Counted from the stretch's first letter, positions 1-5,735 are shown. The stretch: 8,014 bases of DNA from an uncultured Prevotella sp. (GCA_937889855.1 CALBYK010000312.1:1-8014); one strand, 5' to 3'. The notes: generated by a model from the letters alone, not told the origin. Numbers and translations are program-made.

Positions 1-125
1 CTCTCATAACGGGATATGCTCTGCTTGGTGATGGTGCCACCTGTCAGCTCCACAAGTTTGTCCATGCTGAGGCCCGTCATCAAACGAGCTTCCTTCAGTC
101 TTATCGGGAATTCGTCTATTGGCAT
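1..125 (-). CDS. XRE-family helix-turn-helix regulator, N-terminal part only
   Basis: The reverse strand opens with ATG at 125-123 and reads 41 codons to the window edge without a stop, beginning MPIDEFPIRLKEARLMTGLS. The pattern RLKEAR..TGLSMDKLVELT....TKQSISRYE is the usual start of an XRE/Cro helix-turn-helix: helices at about residues 6-16, 20-27 and 32-41, with the recognition helix around TKQSISRYE. In this family such proteins bind operator DNA. Many with this kind of N-terminus go on to an ImmA/IrrE metallopeptidase domain, but that part lies outside the window, so the full role is open. A TATATTTG -7 box 25 bases upstream supports this start. Confidence 0.8.
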   Translation of the reverse strand, partial: MPIDEFPIRLKEARLMTGLSMDKLVELTGGTITKQSISRYE

Positions 126-149
126 ACTTTTTTTATCTTGATTTGTTTA

Positions 150-180
150 CAAATATAGTGAAAAATACCTTTACTTGTAA
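150..180 (-). promoter_or_regulatory. Candidate promoter of the XRE-type gene
   Basis: On the minus strand TATATTTG (150-157) matches the Bacteroidetes -7 consensus TAnnTTTG. Twenty bases upstream lies TTA (178-180), one change from the -33 TTG. The predicted transcript would have a leader of only about 20 bases. Confidence 0.5.
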
Positions 181-371
181 CGTTTAACACCTAAAATCAA
201 ATATATAAGCAGTGAAAATCACGTACGAGGTATAGAGAACAAGGAGAAATGATGGCATCACCTTATTATATAGGGTTTGAACAATTGCTTACCGGCAGTA
301 GAGAGACAATACAAGAAAAGTCTTGCGAGATGGAGAAAAATATAAAAGAATAGAAAATGAAATTCAGAACA

Positions 372-485
372 TCAGGAATGAGCGGTCTGCGTGTATCTTT
401 TCAGAATCTCATTATGCACCTCACAGAGGCGCAGTTTGAGCAATGCCGCCGAAATTTCGGCAACCTGCATAAAGGCATTGCTCAT
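372..485 (-). CDS. Small hypothetical protein (37 aa) at the end of the AraC/NifX operon
   Basis: An ATG at 485-483 on the minus strand opens a 37-codon frame ending in TGA at 374-372, starting MSNAFMQVAEISAALLKLRL and ending in QTAHS. It begins 14 bases after the stop of the NifX-like gene, on the same strand, so it would be the third gene of that operon. Codon use (GCC, CTG, CTC, CGC, CAG, GAG) looks like that of the neighbouring real genes. The sequence suggests one amphipathic helix (residues 3-32), with no signal peptide or membrane segment. A GTG four codons upstream is another possible start. I do not recognise a family. It could also be the decayed remains of a longer gene, and its reality rests on context and codon use only. 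Confidence 0.4.
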   Translation of the reverse strand: MSNAFMQVAEISAALLKLRLCEVHNEILKRYTQTAHS

Positions 486-499
486 ACTGCTCGCCACTT

Positions 500-868
500 T
501 TATTGATGGTGATGCTCGCCATCGCAAGCGTCATGGTGGCATGTGCTGTCGCCATACACGATGGTGCCGTCAAGGAACATCTTCAATGCGTCGTCAACGT
601 CGGCTATGGGTGCGCCACCGTGAATGGCGATGCCCATCTCCTGCAATAGTTTCACGGCACCGGCGCCCAGTCCGCCACATAGCACATCTGTCACGTCCAG
701 CCCCTGCAAGAAGCGGGGCATTGCGCCATGGGCATGCTCCGGAGCTGTCAGCACTTGCTTGTCGACAATCTGGTTGTTCTCCACGTCAAATACGGTCACC
801 TGCGGTGCCTTGCCGAAGTGCGGAAAGAGTTTTCCGTCGGCTGTTGGAATAGCAATTTTCTTGTTCAT
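500..868 (-). CDS. NifX/NifB-type dinitrogenase iron-molybdenum cofactor domain protein
   Basis: This 122-residue protein has the single domain shared by NifX, NafY and the NifB C-terminus, which in nitrogen fixers binds or carries iron-sulfur or FeMo-cofactor precursors. Seen here are the N-terminal strand KIAIPTADGK, the HFGKA motif (residues 17-21), and the glycine-rich GGLGAGAVKLLQEMGI (65-80), both typical of the family. The C-terminus is unusual: C110, H111, H112, C115 and H119-H121 form a metal-ligand-rich tail. No nitrogenase genes are visible, and free-standing members occur in many anaerobes that do not fix nitrogen, so a general metal or Fe-S binding role is more likely than cofactor biosynthesis. 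It starts 17 bases after the AraC-family stop on the same strand, so the two are probably cotranscribed. The start is supported by the conserved strand beginning at once. Confidence 0.88.
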   Translation of the reverse strand: MNKKIAIPTADGKLFPHFGKAPQVTVFDVENNQIVDKQVLTAPEHAHGAMPRFLQGLDVTDVLCGGLGAGAVKLLQEMGIAIHGGAPIADVDDALKMFLDGTIVYGDSTCHHDACDGEHHHQ

Positions 869-885
869 TGTTTTTTTTGTTTTTA

Positions 886-1794
886 TTATTTTTTTGATGT
901 GTTTCTGAACTCTTTCGGCATCATGCCGGTCAGTCGTTTAAAGAATTTCACAAAGTACGACGGGTCTTCGAATCCCAGTCCATATCCTATCTCCTTGATG
1001 TTGAGCGAAGTGTGCTGCAACTGCCGCTTGGCCTCCAGCACGATGCGATCGTTGATGAGCTGCAAGGGCGAGCAATGTGCGCTCTGGCTGACATACTTGG
1101 TCAAGGTGCGGGCCGATATGTTGAGCAGGTCGGCATATTCCTGCACGGTATGCACTTCGCGGAAGTTCTTCTCGAGCAACTGCCTGAACCTCACGAAGGT
1201 GCGGTTGGCAATACTGTAGAAGTGTAGTTTCTCAACCTCCTTGCGCTCCCCCTTGCGCTGCACTCTAATCAGGAAGAGGCGCAGCAAATACTGCATATAG
1301 TCCTTGTGGGCAAAGGCATCCGTGAGCGAATATTCGCGGTTCATCTCGCCCACAATCCCCATCAGCCGTTCTGCCTCCTCGTTGTCAACCATATAGTATG
1401 GCAACGAATCGTATGCATTGAACACGTTGTACTTCAGAAAGATGTTCTCGCTCGACTCCTCATTGGCCAGAAAACCGGCATTGAAGAGAATAATCACGCC
1501 CTCACAGTCGTCGCTCCCGTCGAAGGCATGGATTTGTCCCGGTGCCACGAAGAATATCGTGTTGTCGGTGAAGGGATAGTCGACGAAGTCCACACGGTGT
1601 GTGCCGTGGCCGCGACGGAACCATATAATCTGATAGAACTCGTGTATGTGAGGCGGCATGGAGCCACATCCGTTCTCATGGAAGAACTTGGGCATGAAGT
1701 GCAGCTCCAGCTCCAGTCCCGAGTGTACATTCTCTTGTATTGAGTAGGAAGCCACTCCTTCCTGGCTCTTGTTTTGCTTCTTTTCCATCATCAT
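886..1794 (-). CDS. AraC-family transcriptional regulator with N-terminal cupin domain
   Basis: This 302-residue protein has the two-domain layout of AraC/XylS regulators. The N-terminal sensing half (about residues 30-130) is cupin-like, with PPHIHEFYQIIW (47-58) and the turn VAPGQIHAF (83-91). The C-terminal 100 residues carry two helix-turn-helix units: the first around 216-236 (TVQEYADLLNISARTLTKYV), the second around 264-288 (NIKEIGYGLGFEDPSYFVKFF), which is the family signature region. The protein therefore most likely binds DNA in response to a small ligand that the sequence does not reveal. The gene opens with three ATG codons in a row, so its start is uncertain by 6 bases. It heads an operon with the NifX-like gene 17 bases downstream and is divergent from the 98-residue protein gene. 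Repeated half-sites in the shared upstream region suggest that it regulates itself and that neighbour. Confidence 0.92.
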   Translation of the reverse strand: MMMEKKQNKSQEGVASYSIQENVHSGLELELHFMPKFFHENGCGSMPPHIHEFYQIIWFRRGHGTHRVDFVDYPFTDNTIFFVAPGQIHAFDGSDDCEGVIILFNAGFLANEESSENIFLKYNVFNAYDSLPYYMVDNEEAERLMGIVGEMNREYSLTDAFAHKDYMQYLLRLFLIRVQRKGERKEVEKLHFYSIANRTFVRFRQLLEKNFREVHTVQEYADLLNISARTLTKYVSQSAHCSPLQLINDRIVLEAKRQLQHTSLNIKEIGYGLGFEDPSYFVKFFKRLTGMMPKEFRNTSKK

Positions 1795-1815
1795 CGATTA
1801 TATAGCGCACCATCG

Positions 1816-1897
1816 AAATGGTAAATTAAGTATTTGCAGTGGTAAAATTACTTGTTATTTTCGATTCTGCAAACATCTGTGCGTAAATTTACCATTT
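1816..1897. promoter_or_regulatory. Candidate AraC-type operator cluster between divergent genes
   Basis: AAATGGTAAATT (1816-1827) recurs as its exact reverse complement AATTTACCATTT (1886-1897). A direct near-copy, TGGTAAAATTA (1840-1850), follows TGGTAAATTAA (1819-1829) after 21 bp, two turns of the helix, which is the usual spacing of AraC half-sites. The right-hand copy overlaps the perfect 10-bp palindrome GTAAATTTAC (1883-1892). The middle copy overlaps the candidate -7 box of the araC-type gene, which fits autoregulation. Binding is inferred, not shown. Confidence 0.5.
1843..1873 (-). promoter_or_regulatory. Candidate promoter of the AraC-family operon
   Basis: On the minus strand TTTG (1870-1873) is followed after 19 bases by TAATTTTA (1843-1850), one mismatch from TAnnTTTG. 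The spacing fits the Bacteroidetes -33/-7 arrangement. The -7 box sits within one of the repeated half-sites. Confidence 0.4.
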
Positions 1898-1914
1898 ACT
1901 CACTTGAATATACA

Positions 1915-1945
1915 ATGTGAAAGTGTCGCCAAGGTGTTAATTTTG
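1915..1945 (+). promoter_or_regulatory. Candidate promoter of the 98-residue protein gene
   Basis: TAATTTTG (1938-1945) matches the -7 consensus TAnnTTTG exactly. Twenty bases upstream is ATG (1915-1917), one change from the -33 TTG. The leader to the start codon at 2009 would be about 57 bases. Confidence 0.5.
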
Positions 1946-2008
1946 CAATCGATAAGCAAAGAGGACAGATTTAAAGGTTTATAATAAAACATAACTTCAA
2001 AACAAACT

Positions 2009-2305
2009 ATGGAAAAAGTAAATGCATATCTTCAGATTACAATGAAGATCAATGAGAGTGACCGCCAGAGTGCGGCAAAGGTTTATTTCGACTATCGCGA
2101 GCCGTTTCTCAAGACAATAGAGGGAGCGTTGACAAAATCGCTGCTGGTTCGCGACGAGGACGTGCAGGTGCTTCACGGCTTCGACAGCAAGGAGCATGCA
2201 GAGGCTTACCTCGAGTCGGAGATGTTCAAGAATGACGTGGCAAAGGGTCTGTCGCCTTACTTCCAGGCAGCTCCCGAGATACGTATCTTTACTGTTGTAG
2301 GATAA
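2009..2305 (+). CDS. Small protein, possible dimeric alpha/beta-barrel (ABM-like) fold
   Basis: This soluble 98-residue protein has no signal peptide or membrane segment. Its apparent pattern is strand (residues 5-13, AYLQITMKI), helix (16-28), a middle section with LTKSLLVRDEDVQVLHGF (41-58), helix (60-80) and a final strand EIRIFTVV (90-97). That order, with a strand-rich LHGFDSKEHAEAYLES stretch, resembles the antibiotic-biosynthesis-monooxygenase and stress-responsive dimeric alpha/beta-barrel families, but I see no catalytic signature, so the assignment is a fold guess. It is divergent from the AraC-family gene across a region with repeated half-sites, so it may be that regulator's target. 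A strong terminator follows 33 bases after the stop, making it a single-gene transcript. Confidence 0.75.
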   Translation: MEKVNAYLQITMKINESDRQSAAKVYFDYREPFLKTIEGALTKSLLVRDEDVQVLHGFDSKEHAEAYLESEMFKNDVAKGLSPYFQAAPEIRIFTVVG

Positions 2306-2338
2306 GTGTTGCCAGGAAAATTCTGAAATTAGAGAATT

Positions 2339-2372
2339 AAAATGAGGGTTCTGACGCACCCTCATTTTTTTA
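2339..2372 (+). terminator. Intrinsic terminator after the 98-residue protein gene
   Basis: The stem AAAATGAGGGT (2339-2349) pairs perfectly with ACCCTCATTTT (2358-2368) across an 8-base loop, and the descending arm runs straight into a T tract. It should end the transcript of the gene just upstream. Confidence 0.88.
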
Positions 2373-2449
2373 TTACTCAACTGCCTTTATGCATGATTGC
2401 ATGAAATGATACGTTTTTCCGCTTCAATCTTATTCTTCTTTCGAGTGTT

Positions 2450-2526
2450 TGACGGTCGTCGGCAAGTTGTATGGCGGTCGTAGAATGAATGTATGACGGT
2501 CGTCGGCAATCTGTTTGACGGTCGTC
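2450..2526. repeat. Four 11-bp repeats phased at exactly 22 bp
   Basis: TGACGGTCGTC occurs at 2450-2460, 2494-2504 and 2516-2526, and as the variant TGGCGGTCGTA at 2472-2482. The starts (2450, 2472, 2494, 2516) are each exactly 22 bp apart, about two helical turns. Copies 1 and 3 share an extra GGCAA after the core, while the rest of each spacer differs. Each perfect core holds GAC-N4-GTC dyad symmetry. No further copies occur at the next phased positions on either side (2428, 2538). The array lies 59 bp before the -7 box of the HU-like gene. Phased identical cores with diverged spacers suggest cooperative protein binding, but the binder is unknown. Confidence 0.8.
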
Positions 2527-2584
2527 AAAACATAAATATACTTAATTGTTTGTGTCATAATATACGTGTTGTTGCATTATTTAT

Positions 2585-2592
2585 TATATTTG
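2585..2592 (+). promoter_or_regulatory. -7 box of the HU-like gene promoter
   Basis: TATATTTG matches the Bacteroidetes TAnnTTTG -7 consensus exactly, 46 bases before the start codon. No clear -33 TTG sits at the usual spacing, which would fit a promoter dependent on a factor bound at the upstream 22-bp repeats. Confidence 0.5.
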
Positions 2593-2638
2593 TATCCGAC
2601 ATAAACAGTCTACAACCAACCATTAATCATAATATCAC

Positions 2639-3241
2639 ATGGAACTTAAATATGACATCTATAAGCTCCGCAACTCGCAGGGAACGGGGGAGGAGCGTAG
2701 CTACGTGCGCATAGTGCAGCATGAACCGATGAGCGAGAACGATTTGCGCGAGCGTATACAAGACCGTTGTTCGCTCACCAAAGGCGACGTGGCGGCTGTG
2801 TTGGCGGAGCTTCACGATATCGCGGTGGAAGAAATGTCAAATGGCAGGCGGTTCTACATACCCGAATTGGGCTACTTCTCTCTGTCGGCAAGTTTGGAAG
2901 TGCCGAAGGAAAGGTCTGACAAGAAGATCACGGGCAAGGAAGTGAGAATAGCGGGCATAAACTTCCGGCCTGAGTCGAAACTCATGCAGGAGATACGGCG
3001 CGGCGTCAGTTTCGTGCGTTCAAAACGCTCCAGTCAGTCTGCTACCTACACCGGGGAGCAGTTGTTTGCAAAGATTCAGGACTATCTCAAGGACAACCGC
3101 TATATTACGGCACGTATCATGCGCTTCCAGTTTGGTCTGACGCAATATGCCACGCAGAAGTGGCTCAAGTTTTTTTGCGAGAAAGGGATGCTGGTGAAGG
3201 ACGGCACGCCGCGCCTGCCGATATACTTCCTAAGGCAGTAG
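2639..3241 (+). CDS. HU-like (HU-HIG type) DNA-binding protein with extra C-terminal domain
   Basis: Residues 1-125 follow the Bacteroidetes histone-like family related to HU/IHF: a start with KYDIYKLRN, the helical part LRERIQDRCSLTKGDVAAVLAELHDIAVEEMSNGRRFYIPELGYFSLS (about 36-84), and GKEVRIAGINFRPESKLMQEIRRGVSF (104-130). In this fold the helices dimerise and the beta-arms grip DNA. Typical members end near here. This one continues for about 70 residues; YTGEQLFAKIQDYLKDNRYITARIMRFQFGLTQYATQKWLKFFCEKGMLVKDG (137-189) looks like a winged-helix unit, so it may touch DNA twice. It is a single gene, preceded by four phased repeats and its own -7 box, and followed by a decayed gene. Whether it binds those repeats is inference. 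It may regulate nearby surface or mobile functions, as is common in this order, but none are visible here. Confidence 0.85.
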   Translation: MELKYDIYKLRNSQGTGEERSYVRIVQHEPMSENDLRERIQDRCSLTKGDVAAVLAELHDIAVEEMSNGRRFYIPELGYFSLSASLEVPKERSDKKITGKEVRIAGINFRPESKLMQEIRRGVSFVRSKRSSQSATYTGEQLFAKIQDYLKDNRYITARIMRFQFGLTQYATQKWLKFFCEKGMLVKDGTPRLPIYFLRQ

Positions 3242-3246
3242 GATGT

Positions 3247-3404
3247 CCTATCGGAATACAGACATTCCAGAAAATTATTGAGAGCAACCATATTTATGTC
3301 GACAAGACAAAGTATCGCCCATAACGAGCGACAACGACTCGTTCCTCGGCGATTTTCTCGAATTGCTCTGAGACGGCGATGTGAACGCTGCACTTGAGCG
3401 CGTT
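3247..3404 (+). pseudogene. Remnant of an AAA-ATPase/PD-(D/E)XK nuclease family gene
   Basis: From 3247 a frame without a start codon reads PIGIQTFQKIIESNHIYVDK and continues TKYRP before a TAA at 3322-3324. This is the characteristic opening of a very common Bacteroidetes family (AAA-ATPase-like N-terminus with a DUF1703-type nuclease C-terminus), in which LPIGIQ.F..I.E...YVDKT precedes the ATP-binding part. The rest of the ATPase domain is missing. In a different frame from 3327 the text SDNDSFLGDFLELL, a TGA at 3369-3371, then DGDVNAALERV resembles the later linker of the same family. Start, frame and most of the length are therefore lost. The N-terminal match is strong and the second part is tentative. 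The remnant lies between the HU-like gene and the exporter gene and probably makes no protein. Confidence 0.65.
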
Positions 3405-3459
3405 GCTCACCAAGGGCATAAAGCATTTAATAATAATGTGATTTGAATATTTACTTATT

Positions 3460-4686
3460 ATGAATTTGAAATATATAGGCAGTAAGTTGAAAGGCAACCC
3501 GACGATGGTGGAGGGTACGGTCTACTCGATGCTCATCATCTGCAGCATTTCGCATTTTCTTAACGACATGATTCAGTCGATCATTCCTTCCATTTATCCG
3601 ATAGTGAAGGACAAGTTCGGCTTTACGTTTGCACAGATAGGCATTATCACCCTTGTCTTTCAGATGACATCCTCAATCTTGCAACCGTTCACCGGACTCT
3701 ATGCCGACCGTCATCCGCGGCCATACGCCCTCGCTGTGGGCATGTGCTTCACGCTGGTCGGATTGCTGCTGCTTGCCTTCGCCGAGAACTATTTTCTGAT
3801 ACTTCTGGCTGTGGGTGTTGTCGGGATGGGCTCATCGGTGTTTCATCCCACAGCATCACGTGTGGCACAACTGGCGTCGGGTGGAAGGAAGAGTCTGGCG
3901 CAGTCAATCTTTCAGGTGGGCGGCAACGGGGGCTCGGCAGTTGGCCCGTTGTTGGCTGCCCTCATCATCCTGCCATTCGGGCAGCACGCCATCTCGTGGT
4001 TTGCCTTGGCGGCTCTGTTGGCAGCGCTCATCATGATTAGGCTTGGGGCATGGTATAAGGCGCGGCTCGCCTACGTGGTGAACCATCCGCAGCGACAGCC
4101 CTTGCTCAACCACGACATCTCGCGCCGTGCCAAATACGGGGCGCTGGCAATCTTGATTTTGCTTGTGTTCTCGAAGTATTTCTACACAGCGTGCATCACG
4201 AGCTATTTCACTTTCTTTCTCATTGACAAGTTCGGCATTTCTGTCCAGGCATCCCAGCTCTGTCTGTTTGTGTTCCTCGCCGCCTTCGCCATAGGTACAG
4301 TGGCGGGAGGAATGTTGGGCGACAGGTTCGGACGCAAGTATGTGATATGGTTCTCCATCCTTGGTGCCGCCCCGTTTGCGCTCGCCATGCCATTCGTAGG
4401 CTTCACATGGACCATCATCTGCACGTTTCTCTCCGGACTGATTATCGCCTCGGCATTCTCGTCAATCGTGGTCTACGCCACCGACCTCATGCCCGACAAG
4501 GTAGGACTGATAGCCGGCATCTTCTTCGGACTGATGTTCGGCTTGGGAGGTTTGGGGTCAGCCTTCTTCGGATGGCTTGCCGATAAAACGAGCATTGAAT
4601 TTATATTTCAAGTGAGTGCCTTCCTGCCGCTCTTAGGCATCATAGCAGGGTTCTTGCCAAACACGCAGAAAGTGGATAAACATTGA
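3460..4686 (+). CDS. fsr: MFS exporter of the fosmidomycin-resistance (Fsr) type
   Basis: This 408-residue inner-membrane protein shows about twelve hydrophobic segments in two halves, split by a hydrophilic stretch at about 198-225. The family marks are strong: SHFLNDMIQSIIPSIYPIVK (31-50), QPFTGLYADRHPRPYALAVG (75-94), FHPTASRVAQLASGGRKSLAQSIFQVGGN.GSAVGPLL (128-164) and LGDRFGRK in the second half (286-293). Fsr-type transporters use the proton gradient to expel fosmidomycin and related small compounds; the true substrate here is unknown. The ATG at 3460 is used; another in-frame ATG at 3505 would remove 15 polar residues and still precede the first membrane segment. The stop is 1 base before the ATG of the ogt-type gene, so the two are cotranscribed and probably translationally coupled. 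No clear consensus promoter was found in the short A/T-rich upstream stretch. Confidence 0.9.
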   Translation: MNLKYIGSKLKGNPTMVEGTVYSMLIICSISHFLNDMIQSIIPSIYPIVKDKFGFTFAQIGIITLVFQMTSSILQPFTGLYADRHPRPYALAVGMCFTLVGLLLLAFAENYFLILLAVGVVGMGSSVFHPTASRVAQLASGGRKSLAQSIFQVGGNGGSAVGPLLAALIILPFGQHAISWFALAALLAALIMIRLGAWYKARLAYVVNHPQRQPLLNHDISRRAKYGALAILILLVFSKYFYTACITSYFTFFLIDKFGISVQASQLCLFVFLAAFAIGTVAGGMLGDRFGRKYVIWFSILGAAPFALAMPFVGFTWTIICTFLSGLIIASAFSSIVVYATDLMPDKVGLIAGIFFGLMFGLGGLGSAFFGWLADKTSIEFIFQVSAFLPLLGIIAGFLPNTQKVDKH

Positions 4687-4687
4687 T

Positions 4688-5290
4688 ATGAAGGTCAATA
4701 TTCAATACTACGATTCTCCATGCGGACGACTCGTCTTGGCATCTGCAGACGATGAACTCTGCCTTTGCGACTGGAACGAGAAGCCGTGCGCGGAGCGCAA
4801 CAAGCGACGGTTGGTGCGGCTGCTTAATGCCGAGTTCTCAATGGAAACGTCTGCCGCGTTGGAGCGGACAAAGAAAGAACTTGATGAGTATTTCGCCGGC
4901 AAACGCCGTCAATTCGACATTCCGTTGCACCCCGTTGGTACGGAATTCCAAAAACAAGTATGGCAGGCATTGCTTGAAATACCTTATGGCGAGACGCGCA
5001 CCTATAAGGCAATAGCTCAACGGGTGGACAACCCCAAGGGCGTGAGGGCAGTGGCAAGTGCCATTGGCGCAAACGGCATCAGCATCATTATCCCGTGCCA
5101 CCGTGTCATCGGTTCGAATCATTCACTGACAGGCTTTGCCGGCGGACTGGACGCAAAACGACTGCTGCTGGAGACCGAGCACACTGCAACCGGGAGCGGA
5201 CTTTTTAGGAAACCTTCTTGTTTCTGTCCTTCAATATTCCTGCCATATTGTCCTGTGCCCATGCAATCATCTTTTCAACCAGGGGAATGA
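4688..5290 (+). CDS. ogt: Methylated-DNA--protein-cysteine S-methyltransferase with C-terminal extension
   Basis: This repair protein takes alkyl groups from O6-alkylguanine in DNA onto its own cysteine, in a single-use reaction. It shows the N-terminal ribonuclease-H-like part (1-80), then the conserved domain: GTEFQKQVWQALLEIPYGET (84-103), RTYKAIA (104-110), GVRAVASAIGANG (118-130; R120 is the likely arginine finger) and the active site IPCHRVIGS (135-143) with nucleophile C137. The fold normally ends soon after LDAKRLLLETE (154-164). Here the frame runs on for about 36 residues, rich in Cys, Pro and Phe, and overlaps the tail of the convergent HxlR-type gene by 86 bases, so the extension is antisense sequence and probably arose from loss of the original stop. 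It begins 1 base after the exporter stop. Activity is expected, as all core residues are intact. Confidence 0.92.
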   Translation: MKVNIQYYDSPCGRLVLASADDELCLCDWNEKPCAERNKRRLVRLLNAEFSMETSAALERTKKELDEYFAGKRRQFDIPLHPVGTEFQKQVWQALLEIPYGETRTYKAIAQRVDNPKGVRAVASAIGANGISIIIPCHRVIGSNHSLTGFAGGLDAKRLLLETEHTATGSGLFRKPSCFCPSIFLPYCPVPMQSSFQPGE

Positions 5291-5567
5291 ACGAGCGAGC
5301 ACGGTCGGTGAGCGAATACTCCACTCTCGGCGGCACCTCGGCATACACGCGTCTGCTGACGAAACCGTCAGCTTCGAGTGAGCGTAGGGTGGAGGTCAGG
5401 ACTTTCTGCGAGATGTCGGGGATGGCGCGGTTGAGGGCGTTGAAGCGTATGCTCTCGCTTTGGTGCATCACGTAGATGACCAGCAACGACCATTTGCCGC
5501 AAATGTGTGCCAGGACGTTGCGGATGGGGCAGTCTTGAAAGATGGTGTCTGTTATCTGTTTGCTCAT
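5205..5567 (-). CDS. HxlR-family winged-helix transcriptional regulator
   Basis: Counting from the ATG at 5567-5565, this is a 120-residue protein, the usual HxlR length. It shows the family opening CPIRNVLAHICGKWSLLVIYVM (residues 13-34), the helix-turn-helix RFNALNRAIPDISQKVLTSTLRSLEADGFVSR (40-71) and the wing and last helix PPRVEYSLTDRARSF (78-92). C13 sits where redox-sensing members such as YodB and HypR carry their reactive cysteine, and C23 is an additional one; thiol sensing is therefore plausible but unproven. An upstream in-frame ATG at 5639 is rejected because it would place the promoter inside the gene. The gene is divergent from the cupin gene, its likely target, with palindromes between them. 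Its 3' end overlaps the ogt extension tail to tail by 86 bases. Confidence 0.92.
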   Translation of the reverse strand: MSKQITDTIFQDCPIRNVLAHICGKWSLLVIYVMHQSESIRFNALNRAIPDISQKVLTSTLRSLEADGFVSRRVYAEVPPRVEYSLTDRARSFIPLVEKMIAWAQDNMAGILKDRNKKVS

Positions 5568-5607
5568 AATGTGTGCTTGTAAATACTTTGTTCTCAATAT
5601 TAGTATG

Positions 5608-5639
5608 CAAAAGTAACTAACATTCTTTATGCACTGCAA
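5608..5639 (-). promoter_or_regulatory. Promoter of the HxlR-type regulator
   Basis: On the minus strand TTG (5637-5639) is followed after 21 bases by TACTTTTG (5608-5615), a perfect TTG/TAnnTTTG pair at accepted Bacteroidetes spacing. It lies 40 bases before the chosen ATG and supports it. Confidence 0.75.
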
Positions 5640-5679
5640 TCCTTCGAGTTAAAGTATTTTAAATCGCCAAAATATTATC

Positions 5680-5719
5680 TGCTGATAATCAGCAATAGTT
5701 ACCTCAAGGTAAGTAACCT
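5680..5719. promoter_or_regulatory. Palindromes in the hxlR-cupin divergent region, candidate operator
   Basis: Two dyads lie between the divergent promoters. TGCTGA-TAA-TCAGCA (5680-5694) has perfect 6-bp arms. TTACCT-CA-AGGTAA (5699-5712) also has perfect 6-bp arms and runs on into GTAACCT (5713-5719), giving three GTTACCT-like half-sites in a row, overlapping as AGGT-AAGTA-ACCT (5707-5719). HxlR proteins bind as dimers to short dyads near divergent target genes, so either dyad could be the operator. Confidence 0.5.
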
Positions 5720-5735
5720 ACGCCTTGGTTTCCTC

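Noticed and set aside
190..220. GTGA-AAA-TCAC mini-palindrome as an operator
   Set aside because: Four-base arms are expected by chance in A/T-rich intergenic DNA.
391..852. Plus-strand open frame opposite the NifX-like gene
   Set aside because: Rich in Arg, Cys and Ser with no recognisable motif; it is the shadow of a clear minus-strand gene.
2450..2526. CRISPR array
   Set aside because: The repeated unit is only 11 bp, the spacers are 11 bp and partly shared, and no cas genes are present.
5568..5639. Upstream in-frame ATG giving a 144-residue HxlR-type protein
   Set aside because: The added 24 residues have no family similarity and would place the perfect TTG/TAnnTTTG promoter inside the coding region; the ATG at 5567 gives the normal family length.
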